Source of the DNA: Effrenium voratum
Taxonomy: Eukaryota > Sar > Dinophyceae > Suessiales > Symbiodiniaceae
NCBI GenBank assembly: GCA_963377175.1
Contig: CAUJNA010001233.1
Span: 23,501 to 87,500, forward strand
Reading direction: 5' to 3'
Length of the DNA: 64,000 nucleotides
Below are positions 55,101-64,000 of the stretch, one piece after another. The position numbers were made by a program, and so were the translations under genes. Every line of letters starts with the position of its first letter. Position 1 is the stretch's first letter. The notes below the pieces were generated by a model. The model did no database searches. It was not told the DNA's origin and saw only the letters and a list, made by a program, of their open reading frames with translations.

Positions 55101-55539
55101 CCGTACATGCCAGTGAATATTGACGTTGTCTCTTTTTAGGGGCAGCCCATTATGGTGGTTTTCCTGCTGGTCTCCCTTTAAGCCAGCCACAAAAAGGTGG
55201 TACCTGCAGTCTCCATGACCCTAAAAAAATGGTTGGTCATTACAGCCACCCACGTGTTCCTGCAAAGCTTAACACCCCCCAACCCCCCCAACCCCCAAAC
55301 CCCCCCAACCCCCCCAACCCCCCCCCATCCAAGCGACAAAGGAAGCCGCAGTTCGCCAACAGCGCAGAGGCGCCTGGCGAGCGAAGGTACGAAGGGCGAA
55401 GCGCGGCGTCGCCCGCGTTTGGTGCATTGACTATTCCCAGAGGATCTGACTGTAGGTAATGTATTGGTTGACTCATTGGTTGATTGATCGATCGATCGAT
55501 CGATCGGTTGGTGGGTTGGTTGGTTGGTTGGTTGGTTGG

Positions 55540-55613
<74 letters not shown>

Positions 55614-55614
55614 A

Positions 55615-55669
<55 letters not shown>

Positions 55670-55670
55670 A

Positions 55671-55732
<62 letters not shown>

Positions 55733-57621
55733 GGATGGATGGATGGATGGATGGATGGATGGATGGATTGATGAATTTGGTTGGTTGGTTGGCTGGTTGG
55801 TTGGTTGGTTGGTTGGTTGGCTGGCTGGCTGGCTGCATATATTACATGGATTGTCTGGGATTCTACCCAGTGCTTCCAGGCGTTCCGCCGCTATAGTAGG
55901 TAATCCTTCGGTATGGCTTCCTCTAGGTTTTACATCATAAGGAACCGCCTGGTTACCCACTATAGTGGCTTGCCTGAAAGCATGGGGCCAAACAAGCATA
56001 TCCCTACTAGCTGCCTAGGCAAGCACACTCCTCTGCCAGTTTTCAGCCACTTTGTGCTAGCCAGATTGGGCATCAAGTGAATAGCGCTCCTTAAAGCAAA
56101 CACGCGTCAGCCGATTGCTACCGCTTACCAAGTAGTTGTGGATTGAAGTATATACCAATCCTTCCTGTCTTGAAGCAACACCCCCACCTCCCACCACCCC
56201 CAATCCATCCCCCCACCTGGAGTTGATCAAACGGTCCTTTACATGGGATGACCATTGGCTGGACAACCGCTAAACAGATTTGATATTTTCCCACTAAATG
56301 GGACAAACAACCACTGGTCAGAACTGGGGGCCCCAACAACTGGAACATTGATTGATGCATCGCCCCCACCCCCACCACCCACAATCCCCCCACCTCCCAA
56401 CCCCTCCCAACCCCTCCCAACCCCTCCCAACCCCTCCCAACCCCTCCCAACCCCTCCCAACCCCTCCCAACCCCTCCCAACCCCTCCCAACCCCTCCCAA
56501 CCCCTCCCAACCCCTCCCAACCCCTCCCAACCCCTCCCAACCCTCCCAACCCTCCCCGTCCTATGGCCCGCATCAGGGTGCTCTTGCCCGACATGTTGGG
56601 CCCCGTGGCGATGGCGCCGCAGAGGTCCAAATCCACATGCGACCACACCGCGTCCCCCGGGTCCATCCTGAACCATGAGGCGTTTTTCGGGTCACTCCAT
56701 CATAGCACCATCAAGTTAAACCACTAGGAGACCGCTTTAGTCAACTTGGTTCCCTTTACCAGGGCAAGTCATGCTGGAGACCTATTCTTGACCCACAGCC
56801 ACATATTCTTCTAGAGTCTACTGGACATTGCTCAAACAATTGGCCAAATACTACTCACCAACAAACAAGGATTTCTGGTAGATAGATGTTCCTGTAGCTG
56901 GTTTCTTGGAAGAATACCACACATACCTTACGTCCACGCACGTTGCCATGGAACCTGACTGCAGGGTCCTGGTTTGGACTACTTTTCGTTAAAAGGGACG
57001 AAATCTCTGGTGGGTCGGAAAACTATTTGTTTTTAAAGGGGCGGTGCAGAAGGCAAATAAGAGAAGACAAAACACAAACATGGGTACAAATGTGTCGTCC
57101 AAATAGGGGAACCCTAACGTGGTAGTGTTCCTTTTAGTGTCCATTTGAACCAACCAAAAACGGTACCCTTTAAAAATAAGTACCCGCATTCAAAAAGAGA
57201 CAAACACAAAACAAGAAACAACAAGAAACTCCCGGCTCGTAGAGGACAAAAGGATACAAAACGACCAAGAGCTGCGCAGATCTCAGCTGAGGTTCCAATA
57301 TGGTGCAATGGTGGCTTGCAGCTTCGTGCCGTTGAGCTCTGGCAAGCACCAGCCAAGTCCTCGGTGGTGATACCAGGGAAGGAAACAGCAAAGGCCAGGG
57401 TGTGTGTTTGAATGAGGGAACCTGAAAGGGGTGGGGTGGTTTCCCAGTATTGCTTGTCAAGCACCCCAAAAGGACGCGTTCAACCAGAGATACACTCTGA
57501 TGTGGATGTAGCCTGCATCCACCAGCCAACCAGCCAACCAGCCAAACAGCCAACTAGCCAACCAGCTAACCAGCCAACCGGCCAACGGGTCACCCAGCCA
57601 GCCAACCAACCAACCAACCAA

Positions 57622-57656
<35 letters not shown>

Positions 57657-60412
57657 AGGTTCTGGAAGCATGAGACGCGTGTGCGTGCGCAGTCATCAGC
57701 AGCTCGGCGGCAGCCACTGTGCCACGAAGTGCTGACACGTGGCCTTCGAACGGGCAGGTTGGCAGCATATATTTAGCGGCTGGAATTGCATGGGGTGCGC
57801 CTTTTTCTAGGGGACCCCTTGGCCCTTGGCTCAAATTGAAATGGGGTTGCAGGGGATGTTCAAACCAAACTAGGTCGTCGAAACCCCAGGACGATATTAG
57901 TAGTCATTCAGCCCCTGACATTATTGTATGCCTTGTCATTGTAATTGCCCGGGTGTGTGTGTGTGTGTCAACATAGGGAACCCCAAGCATGTTGGTGTCC
58001 TTTTGGTTTCCCTTCAAACCAGCCCAACCAAGGGGTCCCTCACAAAAACGGGCCACACCCACTTGGTTGCTGTAATATGCCTGTCGGTTGATGGCTGGAC
58101 CCTTCGCGGCCTTACATGTGTCAATCAGAAAACAGGGGGGCATCCAGCCAAAAGGCTTCATGGCCGCAGTTTCAAAGAGTCATGGAGACTCCAGGTGTCC
58201 CTCAAAATTGATGTTCTTCCTTTTGGCGTCCCTTTACATAAACCGACCAACAAAATATCAACAAATACACACCAAAGAAAACCGCAGCTTCCCTCTACTT
58301 TGAACCAACCTCCCCCCCCCCAAAAAAAAAACAAGAACAAAAGGACGAGAACAAAACAGGTCAACCGCCGCAAGAAATCCGAGTCCAAATCAGCCCGAGG
58401 CACCGCTCAGCTCATCACAGAGCTGCTCCAAGCTCTGCTGCACCGCGAGCTCCGCGCGCTTCGCCGCGCTCAGATACGCGCTCAGAGCCGCCTCCGCAAG
58501 GCCGCTGCTTGGCTGGTCTGGGAGGAATCGCGTGGTTAGCTTTGCCCTGAACGCAATCCACTTATGGTTCTACGCCGCCCAAAAATTAGGGCAAAGCTAC
58601 GGTGCCGCCACTTAAACACCCGGACACTTAAAAGGTCAACAAAGATTTTACACTACCTCCGCCAGCGGTACCGCCAGCCCGGCCGACCAACTTTTTTCCC
58701 GATGTAGATAGGTATTTTGCGTTACGTCTTGAAAGCCTGCCTCTGGCCCGGCCCGCCTTGTCAACTTGCTTGCTGTTTGTTACAAGTTACATCTTCCGCA
58801 GCCAGTCGGTTGTTCTGGGATTTGTTGAAAAACAGGCCCCATCCCAAGAAACCAGGAGATTCACGAATTTTAGGCAATGTGTGTGTGCCCCCTCCGAGAC
58901 AAGGGGCATTCATGTCCTTCTTGCTTTCTTTCTCCACGAGCCACGTAGACAGGGCTTGGGCAGGTCAATTCAGCGCACTTAGCTCCGCAATGCCAGGCAT
59001 TTATGTAGCATGGAGTTACGAAAGCATAGGTCTGCACCGACATGGCGCCTTAGGTTGGACCTGTGCAATCTGACCTGGCTTGGCAGGAGCTAGCGCAACG
59101 CAGCTGCTAGCAAGAGCTTGAATTGTGTTACGCCCTGCTTTTTACGTGGAAGGGGTCTGTCTCGGTGTTGCCATTTAATTGGTATTTCATACTACCTCCA
59201 GGGCCCGTGAGGGTGGCCCGGCCAGCCACTTTAAATATCCGAAAACAACAGATGTCAAACACTACCTTCCAGCCCAAAAGCCCAGGCCCGGCACCCACAT
59301 AAAAAAAATGTCGTCACCGTAAGCGTGTAGCCAAGTCCCAGACCAACTCGGTAGCAGGTGGGCACCCAGAAGAGCCCTGTGGAGCCTGGACCAAAATCCT
59401 TCGTGGAATACCTGGTTTGTGGGCCTTTGTACCCCCATTTTTGTGGGTCAAAGGTAGAAATCGGCGTCCTTTTAAGGGAGGTCTAGGAGGTTTGAACCGA
59501 CAAACACCAACCGCTTGGAACAGGAAGCCATGAATTGAAATCCACCCTTGAAGTTGTTGGACCCGCAACAGTGACAGTGACCTCTTTTGGGGAAGACGAA
59601 ACGAGACCCACAACTGGGATGATGGTTTTGAACCTTGGATTCCCTTCGCACGTTGTTCCATCTGAATATGTTTAAAGCCCACCTCCTCTTCTCTTCTTTC
59701 CCTTTTTGGGGTCGCAATGCGTCTAATTCTCACAGATTCTGCAACCAACACCTACCCGACCCCGGCTCCTCAAGCTTCTTTGTGGTGAAGCGGTCCTTCT
59801 TGGCCTCAAAACGAATCGGAACCTCATGTCCACTTGAGGTCCCCTAGCCTTCCGATAACATGGCAGTGCCTGGAAGATCAGTTTCCTCTTGGGACCGTTC
59901 CCTCTCAAAACGAACAGCTATACGAGAAACAAAGACTATATGACCATTGCTTCTCAGTACTTGCTGCGATGGCTGGGAGGTTTGGCAGCATTCCCTGCAA
60001 CCAAGAAAAACACACTTTTTCAAGGAGTATCGAAGTCCAGAAACTCGGGTAGCGAGACAACAGGACGCCCCATCAATACACGTGTCTTAGGTTGGCTTGC
60101 CCTGCTTCAAAAGCAGGGCCGATCGAGGAGTTGACATGCTTTGACAAGAGCCATAACCAATGTGCATTGTGCCCGAATGATGAAGGTTCACATCCTTTTC
60201 CTGAGGGTAATTTGGTGAGTGTGCCCTATGTCATCCTGCTACCAGTGAATGACACTACATGTAAATGTTGACCATGGCTAGCATGCCCGCCTTGCCCTTG
60301 CGATCATGCGCAGCATGGCTGTCATTTCTTGGCTTCTGCTTGAAGCACAGGTCATTGTCGAATGGGTTATACCTAGGCAAGTGCCAATTCCGGAAACACA
60401 TAGAAGTACGTA

Positions 60413-60447
<35 letters not shown>

Positions 60448-62520
60448 AACAACCGGCAGGGTTGTTGGTTCACTCGGGGTTCGTCCGACCACTGCTGTGA
60501 TACAAGGGAATCTCCCCCCTTTTATATGGGGGGCTGGGCTTTGGGGTTACGCCCTTCTTGTTGTATCACAGAAGTGCTCATTTCCCACAGCCCTGAGCAA
60601 TAGCAGTACACACACACACACACAAATGGGCAGCCACAGATTAACGGATCATTTGAGCTGACCACGACAGATATGCGACATATATGCCTTTTTTCCTCAA
60701 AGAGTCTGGTTCTCTTCCTTAAGACCATGCAATTGCATCATGCCGTCGAAGAAGCTCCAACACATGCCATGATTCCAGCGAGATTCCGCAGCAACAGCTT
60801 GCAATATGCCGAACATTGGCGGCTTCTCGACTGCCTAGCCATCAAAGTGCGCAAGCATGAATGACCGCCATAATACGCACAACTGAAAAACCTACTGAGC
60901 GAATCCAGCGATACAAGGTTCATGCAAGCTTTTCCGCCACTGCAGTAGAACCCACTACTAAAACGGTCAAAAACCGGTAACCGGAGGGGGTTTGGCAGTG
61001 GGCCACTTGCCAATGAAGCGAGCGAGCTGCACCAATGCATCGCTGTGCTTGGCCGGCAGGCCTCGGATTTGATGGCAACGGGGGACTTACAACCATGGTA
61101 CATGGGCTACAACTAGGGTTACTGTCCACTTGGCCCTCCCCCCAATTTTACGGTGTGCCTTTGGTGTCCCAAAAGGGGGTCAATTCAAAAAAAGAGCGCA
61201 GCCAGCTGCCTAGAGTTTGACGCAAGTGTCGCATTTGGTCTGCGCTCCCGGCCTTCTTTTAGCGCTTGGCACAAGTGATCTCTGGCATCTTGAACACCTC
61301 CAGATGCAAAGGTCTGTCACGGTCCCGAAAGGAAAAACATCTAGCTCCGGAAATTTGAGCCCTTTGGGCTCTCTCGTGAATCTCTTGAAACCTCAAGTCT
61401 TGACTTGATGCTTGACATACTGTGGATGCACAAATCCACTTTGCGGTTTGTTTCCCTTTCACCTGCCACTTAATGTTGGCGCCACATAAAAATCAACCCC
61501 TGTTTGTTGATAGGGGGTGACTAAAACCAGGGACACCCCCTATATTACTACGCTGGGGTTGATTCATATAAGGTCAACATTTGGTAGTCGGCGAATTTGG
61601 ACTTGGACCGAACTGACTCTTGAGACACTGCCCCTTGAAGATCAGCGCAAGTTCGACTGACTTCGCCGCGCCTTTGTAGGCGGCTGCAACTGACTCCTGC
61701 GCAGCTGTCTGCAACATGCAGTCCACTGAGAACGCTTGCGAAGGGAACGCCTGGAGTCGAAAACAAAATTCATTCTTGGTTGCCGTTGACGCCTCTGCAA
61801 AAAGTTTTAAGTTTTTGTGGGTCCAATGGAAAATCCACTGTTTCCCAAAACGTTACAGTCCAAGGATCCAGCCTAAAAGCCATGAAGGACTTGATTGGGG
61901 GTCCCGTTTAGGGAATCCGGATCACTTGGGAGACAACCCCCAAAAATCCGTCTGGTTCGACTCATCGTCGGGTTCAGTCCTGCGCCCGCGACGCAATGCC
62001 GCGGAAGGCTTCGTTGGACTGGCCGGCTGGCTCACGAGCAAACGCATGCGCGCCCCGGACAAATTTACAAATGCTTCCCCAAGAGGGTGTGGGGAAATAG
62101 GGTTGTTTTCTTCCCCAAATCAAAGCTGGACAACCAATGATATATTGTCAGTTGCTCAGGTTGAGAGCGACTCCTGTTCTGTCTTCTTTAAATGGTCCCC
62201 CACTTTGGGGTTGGTTTGAAACGAATATTAACAGGGAAAACCGTCATTGTGGGGGACCCCTGAAAAAGACCGCCCCCTTTTTTGCTTCACAGAGCTCCGC
62301 CACCAAGCTTCGGAAGGCTCGGAGCAGCCCGAGAGGTGCCGCTGGTAGTTCCGCATTTCGTGAATGGCAGGTGGTTGGGTGTCTGTTGTAGGGGAGCCCC
62401 TTCTTGGCTGCTTTGAAGGGTACTGGGTACCCCGGAAATGGAGACGCCTCGAAGAGGCGTTCCACGGCACGCTGGGTATCAGCATCTTTGGAGACGCTGC
62501 AATCTGCCTGAAGGTTTTGG
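43127..62520 (-). CDS. MSH1: MSH1-type MutS homologue with C-terminal GIY-YIG domain, at least 15 exons
   Basis: MSH1 proteins join a MutS ATPase to a GIY-YIG nuclease and act in plant mitochondria and plastids to suppress mutation and recombination. On the minus strand, exon-like segments appear in the right order with decreasing coordinate: core helices, IAPYWN, Walker [55 protein letters not shown] + [11 protein letters not shown] (Walker B), [31 protein letters not shown], an acidic linker, LYIGRS, QRLRQHR and [17 protein letters not shown]. Where tested, exons join in frame with GT, GC or GA donors. The N-terminal mismatch-recognition part was not found; it may be at the right edge or beyond. 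Confidence 0.88.
44448..44555. mobile_element. fold-back MITE, family D
   Basis: CTACCCTCTCTCCCAC-AACC-GGCACCTG to CAGGTGCC-TGTTGGTGGGAGAGAGGGTAG, arms about 30 bp with two mismatches. Part of its middle (TGGAAGATCAG-TTCCTCTTGG) recurs at 59870-59895. Confidence 0.8.
45368..45462. mobile_element. fold-back MITE, family A copy 3 (ends decayed)
   Basis: CTCCATGACCCTTAAAATTT to TTCGGGTCATGGAGAGTCTC with the same GGTTGGTCATTACCC middle; terminal ACCT/AGGT lost. Confidence 0.75.
45470..49375 (-). CDS. MSH1: MSH1-like exons: acidic linker and GIY-YIG domain
   Basis: About 49365-49270: [15 protein letters not shown], a probable linker. About 48196-48090: [25 protein letters not shown], the GIY-YIG core as LYALL...LYIGRS. 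About 46405-46318: [18 protein letters not shown], the R..H element. About 45605-45490: [19 protein letters not shown] then [13 protein letters not shown], with the catalytic Glu (LET) of GIY-YIG nucleases. The four segments follow plant MSH1 order exactly. The first Tyr of GIY is present as VLY, and the second as LYI. Confidence 0.82.
48731..48859. mobile_element. fold-back MITE, family C copy 1
   Basis: CAGTGCTTCC...GAGTAGGTAACC to GGTTGCCAACTATAGTGGC...GGAAGCACTG; the middle has GATGTAAAACCTAGAGG, shared by all copies. Confidence 0.8.
50012..50110. mobile_element. fold-back MITE, family A copy 4
   Basis: Near-perfect 99-bp inverted repeat: TACCTGGAGTCTCCATGACC and GGTCATGGAGACTCCAGGTA with AAGGGT/ACCCTT inside. 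Best-preserved copy. Confidence 0.9.
50183..50248. mobile_element. fold-back MITE, family F copy 1
   Basis: TCTGTGATACCAAAG to CCTTGGTATCACAGA, 66 bp. A similar element at 60495-60571 has CTGTGATACAAGG to CTTGTTGTATCACAG. Confidence 0.7.
50375..50760 (+). repeat. C-rich CCCAACCCACACC-type low-complexity block
   Basis: Variable CAACCC, CACACCC and CCCCCAA units. Produces Pro/Thr/His ORFs on + and Gly/Val/Trp ORFs on -. It abuts the MSH1-like exon at 50775-50940 on its downstream side. Confidence 0.9.
50770..52287 (-). CDS. MSH1: MSH1-like exons: end of MutS ATPase
   Basis: Exons: 52287 to about 52225 ([17 protein letters not shown], the TH switch motif), about 51526-51460 ([13 protein letters not shown]), 50940 to about 50775 ([20 protein letters not shown], then [15 protein letters not shown]). 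The W-x-(Y/L)-x-L-x-x-G-V-C-R-(D/E)-S-L-A pattern is typical of MutS proteins after the ATPase and close to plant MSH1. The ends of the first two exons are not certain. Confidence 0.82.
51039..51148. mobile_element. fold-back MITE, family C copy 2
   Basis: GGCAAGCCACTATAGTAGGTAACC to GGATTACCGACTGTAGTGACTTGCC, middle CCAAACCTAGAGG. Lies between two exons of the MSH1-like gene. Confidence 0.8.
51911..52010. mobile_element. fold-back MITE, family A copy 5
   Basis: 100 bp, same arms as copy 4 with one change in the right arm (CATGGCGACTCC). Confidence 0.9.
53042..56667 (-). CDS. MSH1: MSH1-like exons: ATPase Walker A to Walker B
   Basis: Minus-strand exons in order: 56667-56561 ([19 protein letters not shown], the P-loop), 55373-55338 (36 nt, [10 protein letters not shown]), 54955 to about 54885 ([16 protein letters not shown]), 54556-54489 ([18 protein letters not shown]), 53485-53453 (33 nt, [11 protein letters not shown] with the Walker B Asp-Glu), 53103-53042 ([19 protein letters not shown]). 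Donors: GA after 56561, GT after 55338, GT after 54489, GC after 53453, GT after 53042. Frames agree at every one of these joins. Introns contain MITE families A and C and simple repeats. Confidence 0.88.
53525..53617. mobile_element. fold-back MITE, family A copy 6
   Basis: 93 bp, arms ACCTGGAGTCTCCATGACCC and GGGTCATGGAGACTCCAGGC. Its middle matches copy 1 rather than copies 4 and 5, so two sub-families exist. Confidence 0.9.
55200..55243. mobile_element. family A MITE, half copy
   Basis: Left arm only (TACCTGCAGTCTCCATGACC plus ATGGTTGGTCATTAC). A further isolated right arm sits at 58177-58197. Confidence 0.7.
55464..55833 (+). repeat. compound TTGA/GATC/TTGG/GATG tetranucleotide microsatellite
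   Basis: Mostly (TTGA)n with edges of (ATCG)n, (TTGG)n, (ATGG)n and (CTGG)n. Lies in the MSH1-like intron between Walker A and the [10 protein letters not shown] exon. Confidence 0.97.
55867..55985. mobile_element. fold-back MITE, family C copy 3
   Basis: CAGTGCTTCCAGGCG...GCTATAGTAGGTAATCC to GGTTACCCACTATAGTGGC...GAAAGCATGGG. The middle (CCTCTAGGTTTTACATCAT) is inverted relative to copy 1, so orientation differs. Confidence 0.8.
56219..56350. mobile_element. fold-back MITE, family B copy 3
   Basis: Starts GGAGTTGATCAAACGGTCC and continues TTTACATGGGATGACCATTGG; the right arm is decayed (GGGGGCCCCAACAACTGGAACATTGAT). Lies in an intron of the MSH1-like gene. Confidence 0.7.
56390..56557 (+). 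repeat. 10-bp tandem repeat (CCCCTCCCAA), about 16 copies
   Basis: Nearly perfect; ends only a few bases from the donor of the Walker A exon (56561 on the minus strand), so the intron begins with this array. Confidence 0.97.
57288..62520 (-). CDS. MSH1: MSH1-like exons: core and clamp helices
   Basis: Approximate minus-strand segments, 5' to 3': 62430-62515 ([15 protein letters not shown]), 62280-62365 ([20 protein letters not shown]), 61990-62060 ([11 protein letters not shown]), 61625-61715 ([20 protein letters not shown]), 58395-58504 ([19 protein letters not shown], a clamp helix), 57655-57745 ([21 protein letters not shown]), 57288-57370 ([19 protein letters not shown], just before the ATPase). 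The last three match the spacing of plant MSH1 well; the first four fit less strictly and some may be wrong. Boundaries are approximate. Confidence 0.65.
57517..57655 (+). repeat. CCAA/CCAG tetranucleotide array
   Basis: Irregular CCAACCAG then pure CCAG at the right end, next to the LLMTAHAHA exon of the MSH1-like gene. Confidence 0.95.
60413..60442 (+). repeat. (CA)n microsatellite
   Basis: About 14 CA units; a shorter run at 60607-60624, and (GT)n at 57954-57968 and 17960-17972. Confidence 0.95.
60495..60571. mobile_element. fold-back MITE, family F copy 2
   Basis: CTGTGATACAAGGGAATC to GCCCTTCTTGTTGTATCACAG with a CCCCCC/GGGGGG-bearing centre, 77 bp. Confidence 0.7.
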
Positions 62521-64000
62521 ATGGCAGCTCAAGCAGCTCAGAATCTTCTGGCCAAAACTGAGGGCTTTATTGCTCCCCTGCAGATTCACAGCTCAAAAAC
62601 TTCTGGTCGAACTGAAGGCGTTATTTCTCCCCTGCAGATTCGTGTAGAAACCAACAAGGTTGTTGCTCCAGGCCCCTTCGGACGAGCACAAGGTCGTGAT
62701 CGACCTTTTGTGCAGGTCTAATGGAAAAGACAGCGGTTTCGGGTCACAAGACCGCCCGTTGCTCCCCCGGAACCCACAGAGACGGACTCACAGATTCTAC
62801 GCCAAAACCGGTGAATGGGGGGGTCCATGCGAATTTCTGCAGAGCCAATGACAAATTATCAAGCTTGATCCTTTCGCAGGATTCCTTACATGTTTGGTCC
62901 CCAGCAAAGGAAACTCATTTTGAGGTGGCATCCAAGGATAAATATGAGCAGCCCATATTCTGACGTCCGAAGTTGTTGACTTGCGGACCACACCCAGGGA
63001 AACCCTGATGCCTAAACCCTTCTGTCAGCTTCTATGCTTCTTCCGGATCCTGAATAGGGGTGCGGAAGAATCGGATGACAAACTCCTCATCCCGTGTTAA
63101 TGTTCCTGCAGATAAATCAAACACCTGCTCCATCCTGCTCCATGAAAACAACAAAAACACATTATTGGACTTAAACGGTACGTGAACTTTTGATGCCCAC
63201 CCCAATACATGTTTGAATCTTGAAGCAGTAAGTTGCCTTTGAGGCAAACCCAAGGAATTTACAGGAACATAGGGCCCCAAGACAGGAGCCTTCACTTCTG
63301 TATTTGCCCACAACCACTCAAGCAGAACTCTTCAAAGTAAACAGTCTGACAGTCCCATTAATAATTTGTTTTTGGGACCACCTTCAACGGCACCCCTTTC
63401 GTAAATCAAGGTCAGGATCTTGTGGATTGCCTTTCAACAGCCGACTGCCATTTGAGTTCATGAAAACCCTATCATGAATAACCTCTGAGACCTTACTAAA
63501 AGTGGAATACACGTGGAAACCAAACTCAGTGATTCCATTGCCCTGTAAAGGTAACCAAGGGAACCCCTTAAAAACCAAGAGGACAATGGCGAAGGGATAC
63601 CTACTATTGCGGTTTGCTGGGATTTGCTGGGCAAAGGTTGCACTCCCACCAACTAACATGGAGTTTAACGTTCTTTGGGGTCCTGGTTTGGATCATTTCA
63701 TTTTAAAGGGACCGGGTCCTGGTCAGGTTTCATGTGAAAAAGGGCGGGAGGGTGGGACTGAGGAGTTCTTCCCCAACAACTTCATTTGAGCGCCGCGCTA
63801 AGGGATCATCAGCTGAGGCGGAGTCCTCAGTATGGGAACCACTCAAACCCCCGCCGTTTTCAAGGCTGTTCAGGGCACACCCCAAAGAAACCAACATACT
63901 GTAAGGTCTTTCAGGGAAATCAAAGTTTGACATCCTTTGATTGCCCCGAGGTAGAGCTCAACCCAGGAGTTTCCCTTCTGGGAAACTCAACCACTTGCCC
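62521..64000. other. no gene recognised at the right edge
   Basis: Short ORFs only. If the MSH1-like gene extends further 5', its N-terminal exons should be here on the minus strand or beyond; I could not identify them. Confidence 0.4.

Noticed and set aside
55178..55999. 273-codon minus ORF rich in Asn-Gln-Ser-Ile
   Set aside because: Tetranucleotide repeat artefact.
56118..56676. Gly/Trp-rich continuation of the Walker A frame into NQP/GWEGLGG repeats
   Set aside because: The exon ends at 56561; the rest is the CCCCTCCCAA intron array.
1..64000. tRNA, rRNA and snRNA genes
   Set aside because: No full cloverleaf, conserved rRNA core or snRNA signature was seen on either strand by eye; a covariance-model scan would be decisive.

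Overview
The window reads as dinoflagellate nuclear DNA, most likely Suessiales-like (a Symbiodinium or Polarella relative). The lines of evidence are: genes split into dozens of very short exons; introns that mostly start with GC, sometimes GA, and only sometimes GT; an almost invariant G after the AG acceptor; Ty1/copia-like remains with dinoflagellate-style extra domains; TTTAGGG-type telomere-like repeats; and very large amounts of microsatellite and fold-back repeat. No bacterial-style operons, RBSs or promoters can be called. Most long ORFs here are repeat artefacts. The real genes were found by joining small exons across splice sites.

Layout. (1) 1-10.33 kb, + strand: an incomplete, frameshifted Ty1/copia-type retroelement. 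It carries a methyltransferase-like segment, a dUTPase, copia reverse transcriptase and RNase H, then about 6 kb of accessory ORFs (one with PARP-like motifs, one with a zinc ribbon, one K/P/A-rich, one RD-rich). The block holds 28 copies of the hexamer CGATAG on one strand; about 20 of them are loop and closing pair of stems of 5 or more pairs, and their imperfect pairs are G-T and not A-C. I consider this dispersed RNA-hairpin family the strongest candidate for an undescribed system. (2) 11.1-24.96 kb, + strand: the C-terminal two-thirds of Aquarius (AQR/IBP160), the spliceosomal intron-binding helicase, in about 41 exons. One 4.36-kb intron holds a CCTTG minisatellite; another intron holds a degenerate CCCTAAA block. 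(3) 25-31.9 kb: mostly unassigned, with one aspartyl/asparaginyl beta-hydroxylase exon at 29.9 kb. (4) 32.1-34.1 kb: an (ATGT)n/(AATGT)n microsatellite. (5) 35.3-36.5 kb, + strand: a terminal exon of unknown type and exons resembling YdcF/DUF218. (6) 38.1-38.9 kb: a 122-bp tandem repeat. (7) 43.1-62.5 kb, - strand: an MSH1-type MutS homologue (MutS ATPase plus C-terminal GIY-YIG nuclease domain) whose introns are full of several fold-back MITE families and simple repeats.

Two informational genes are therefore present: a splicing helicase and a probable organellar DNA-repair protein. They share the same non-canonical intron grammar, and retroelement and MITE debris lies between and within them. 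Family identifications come from remembered motif patterns; no database search was possible.
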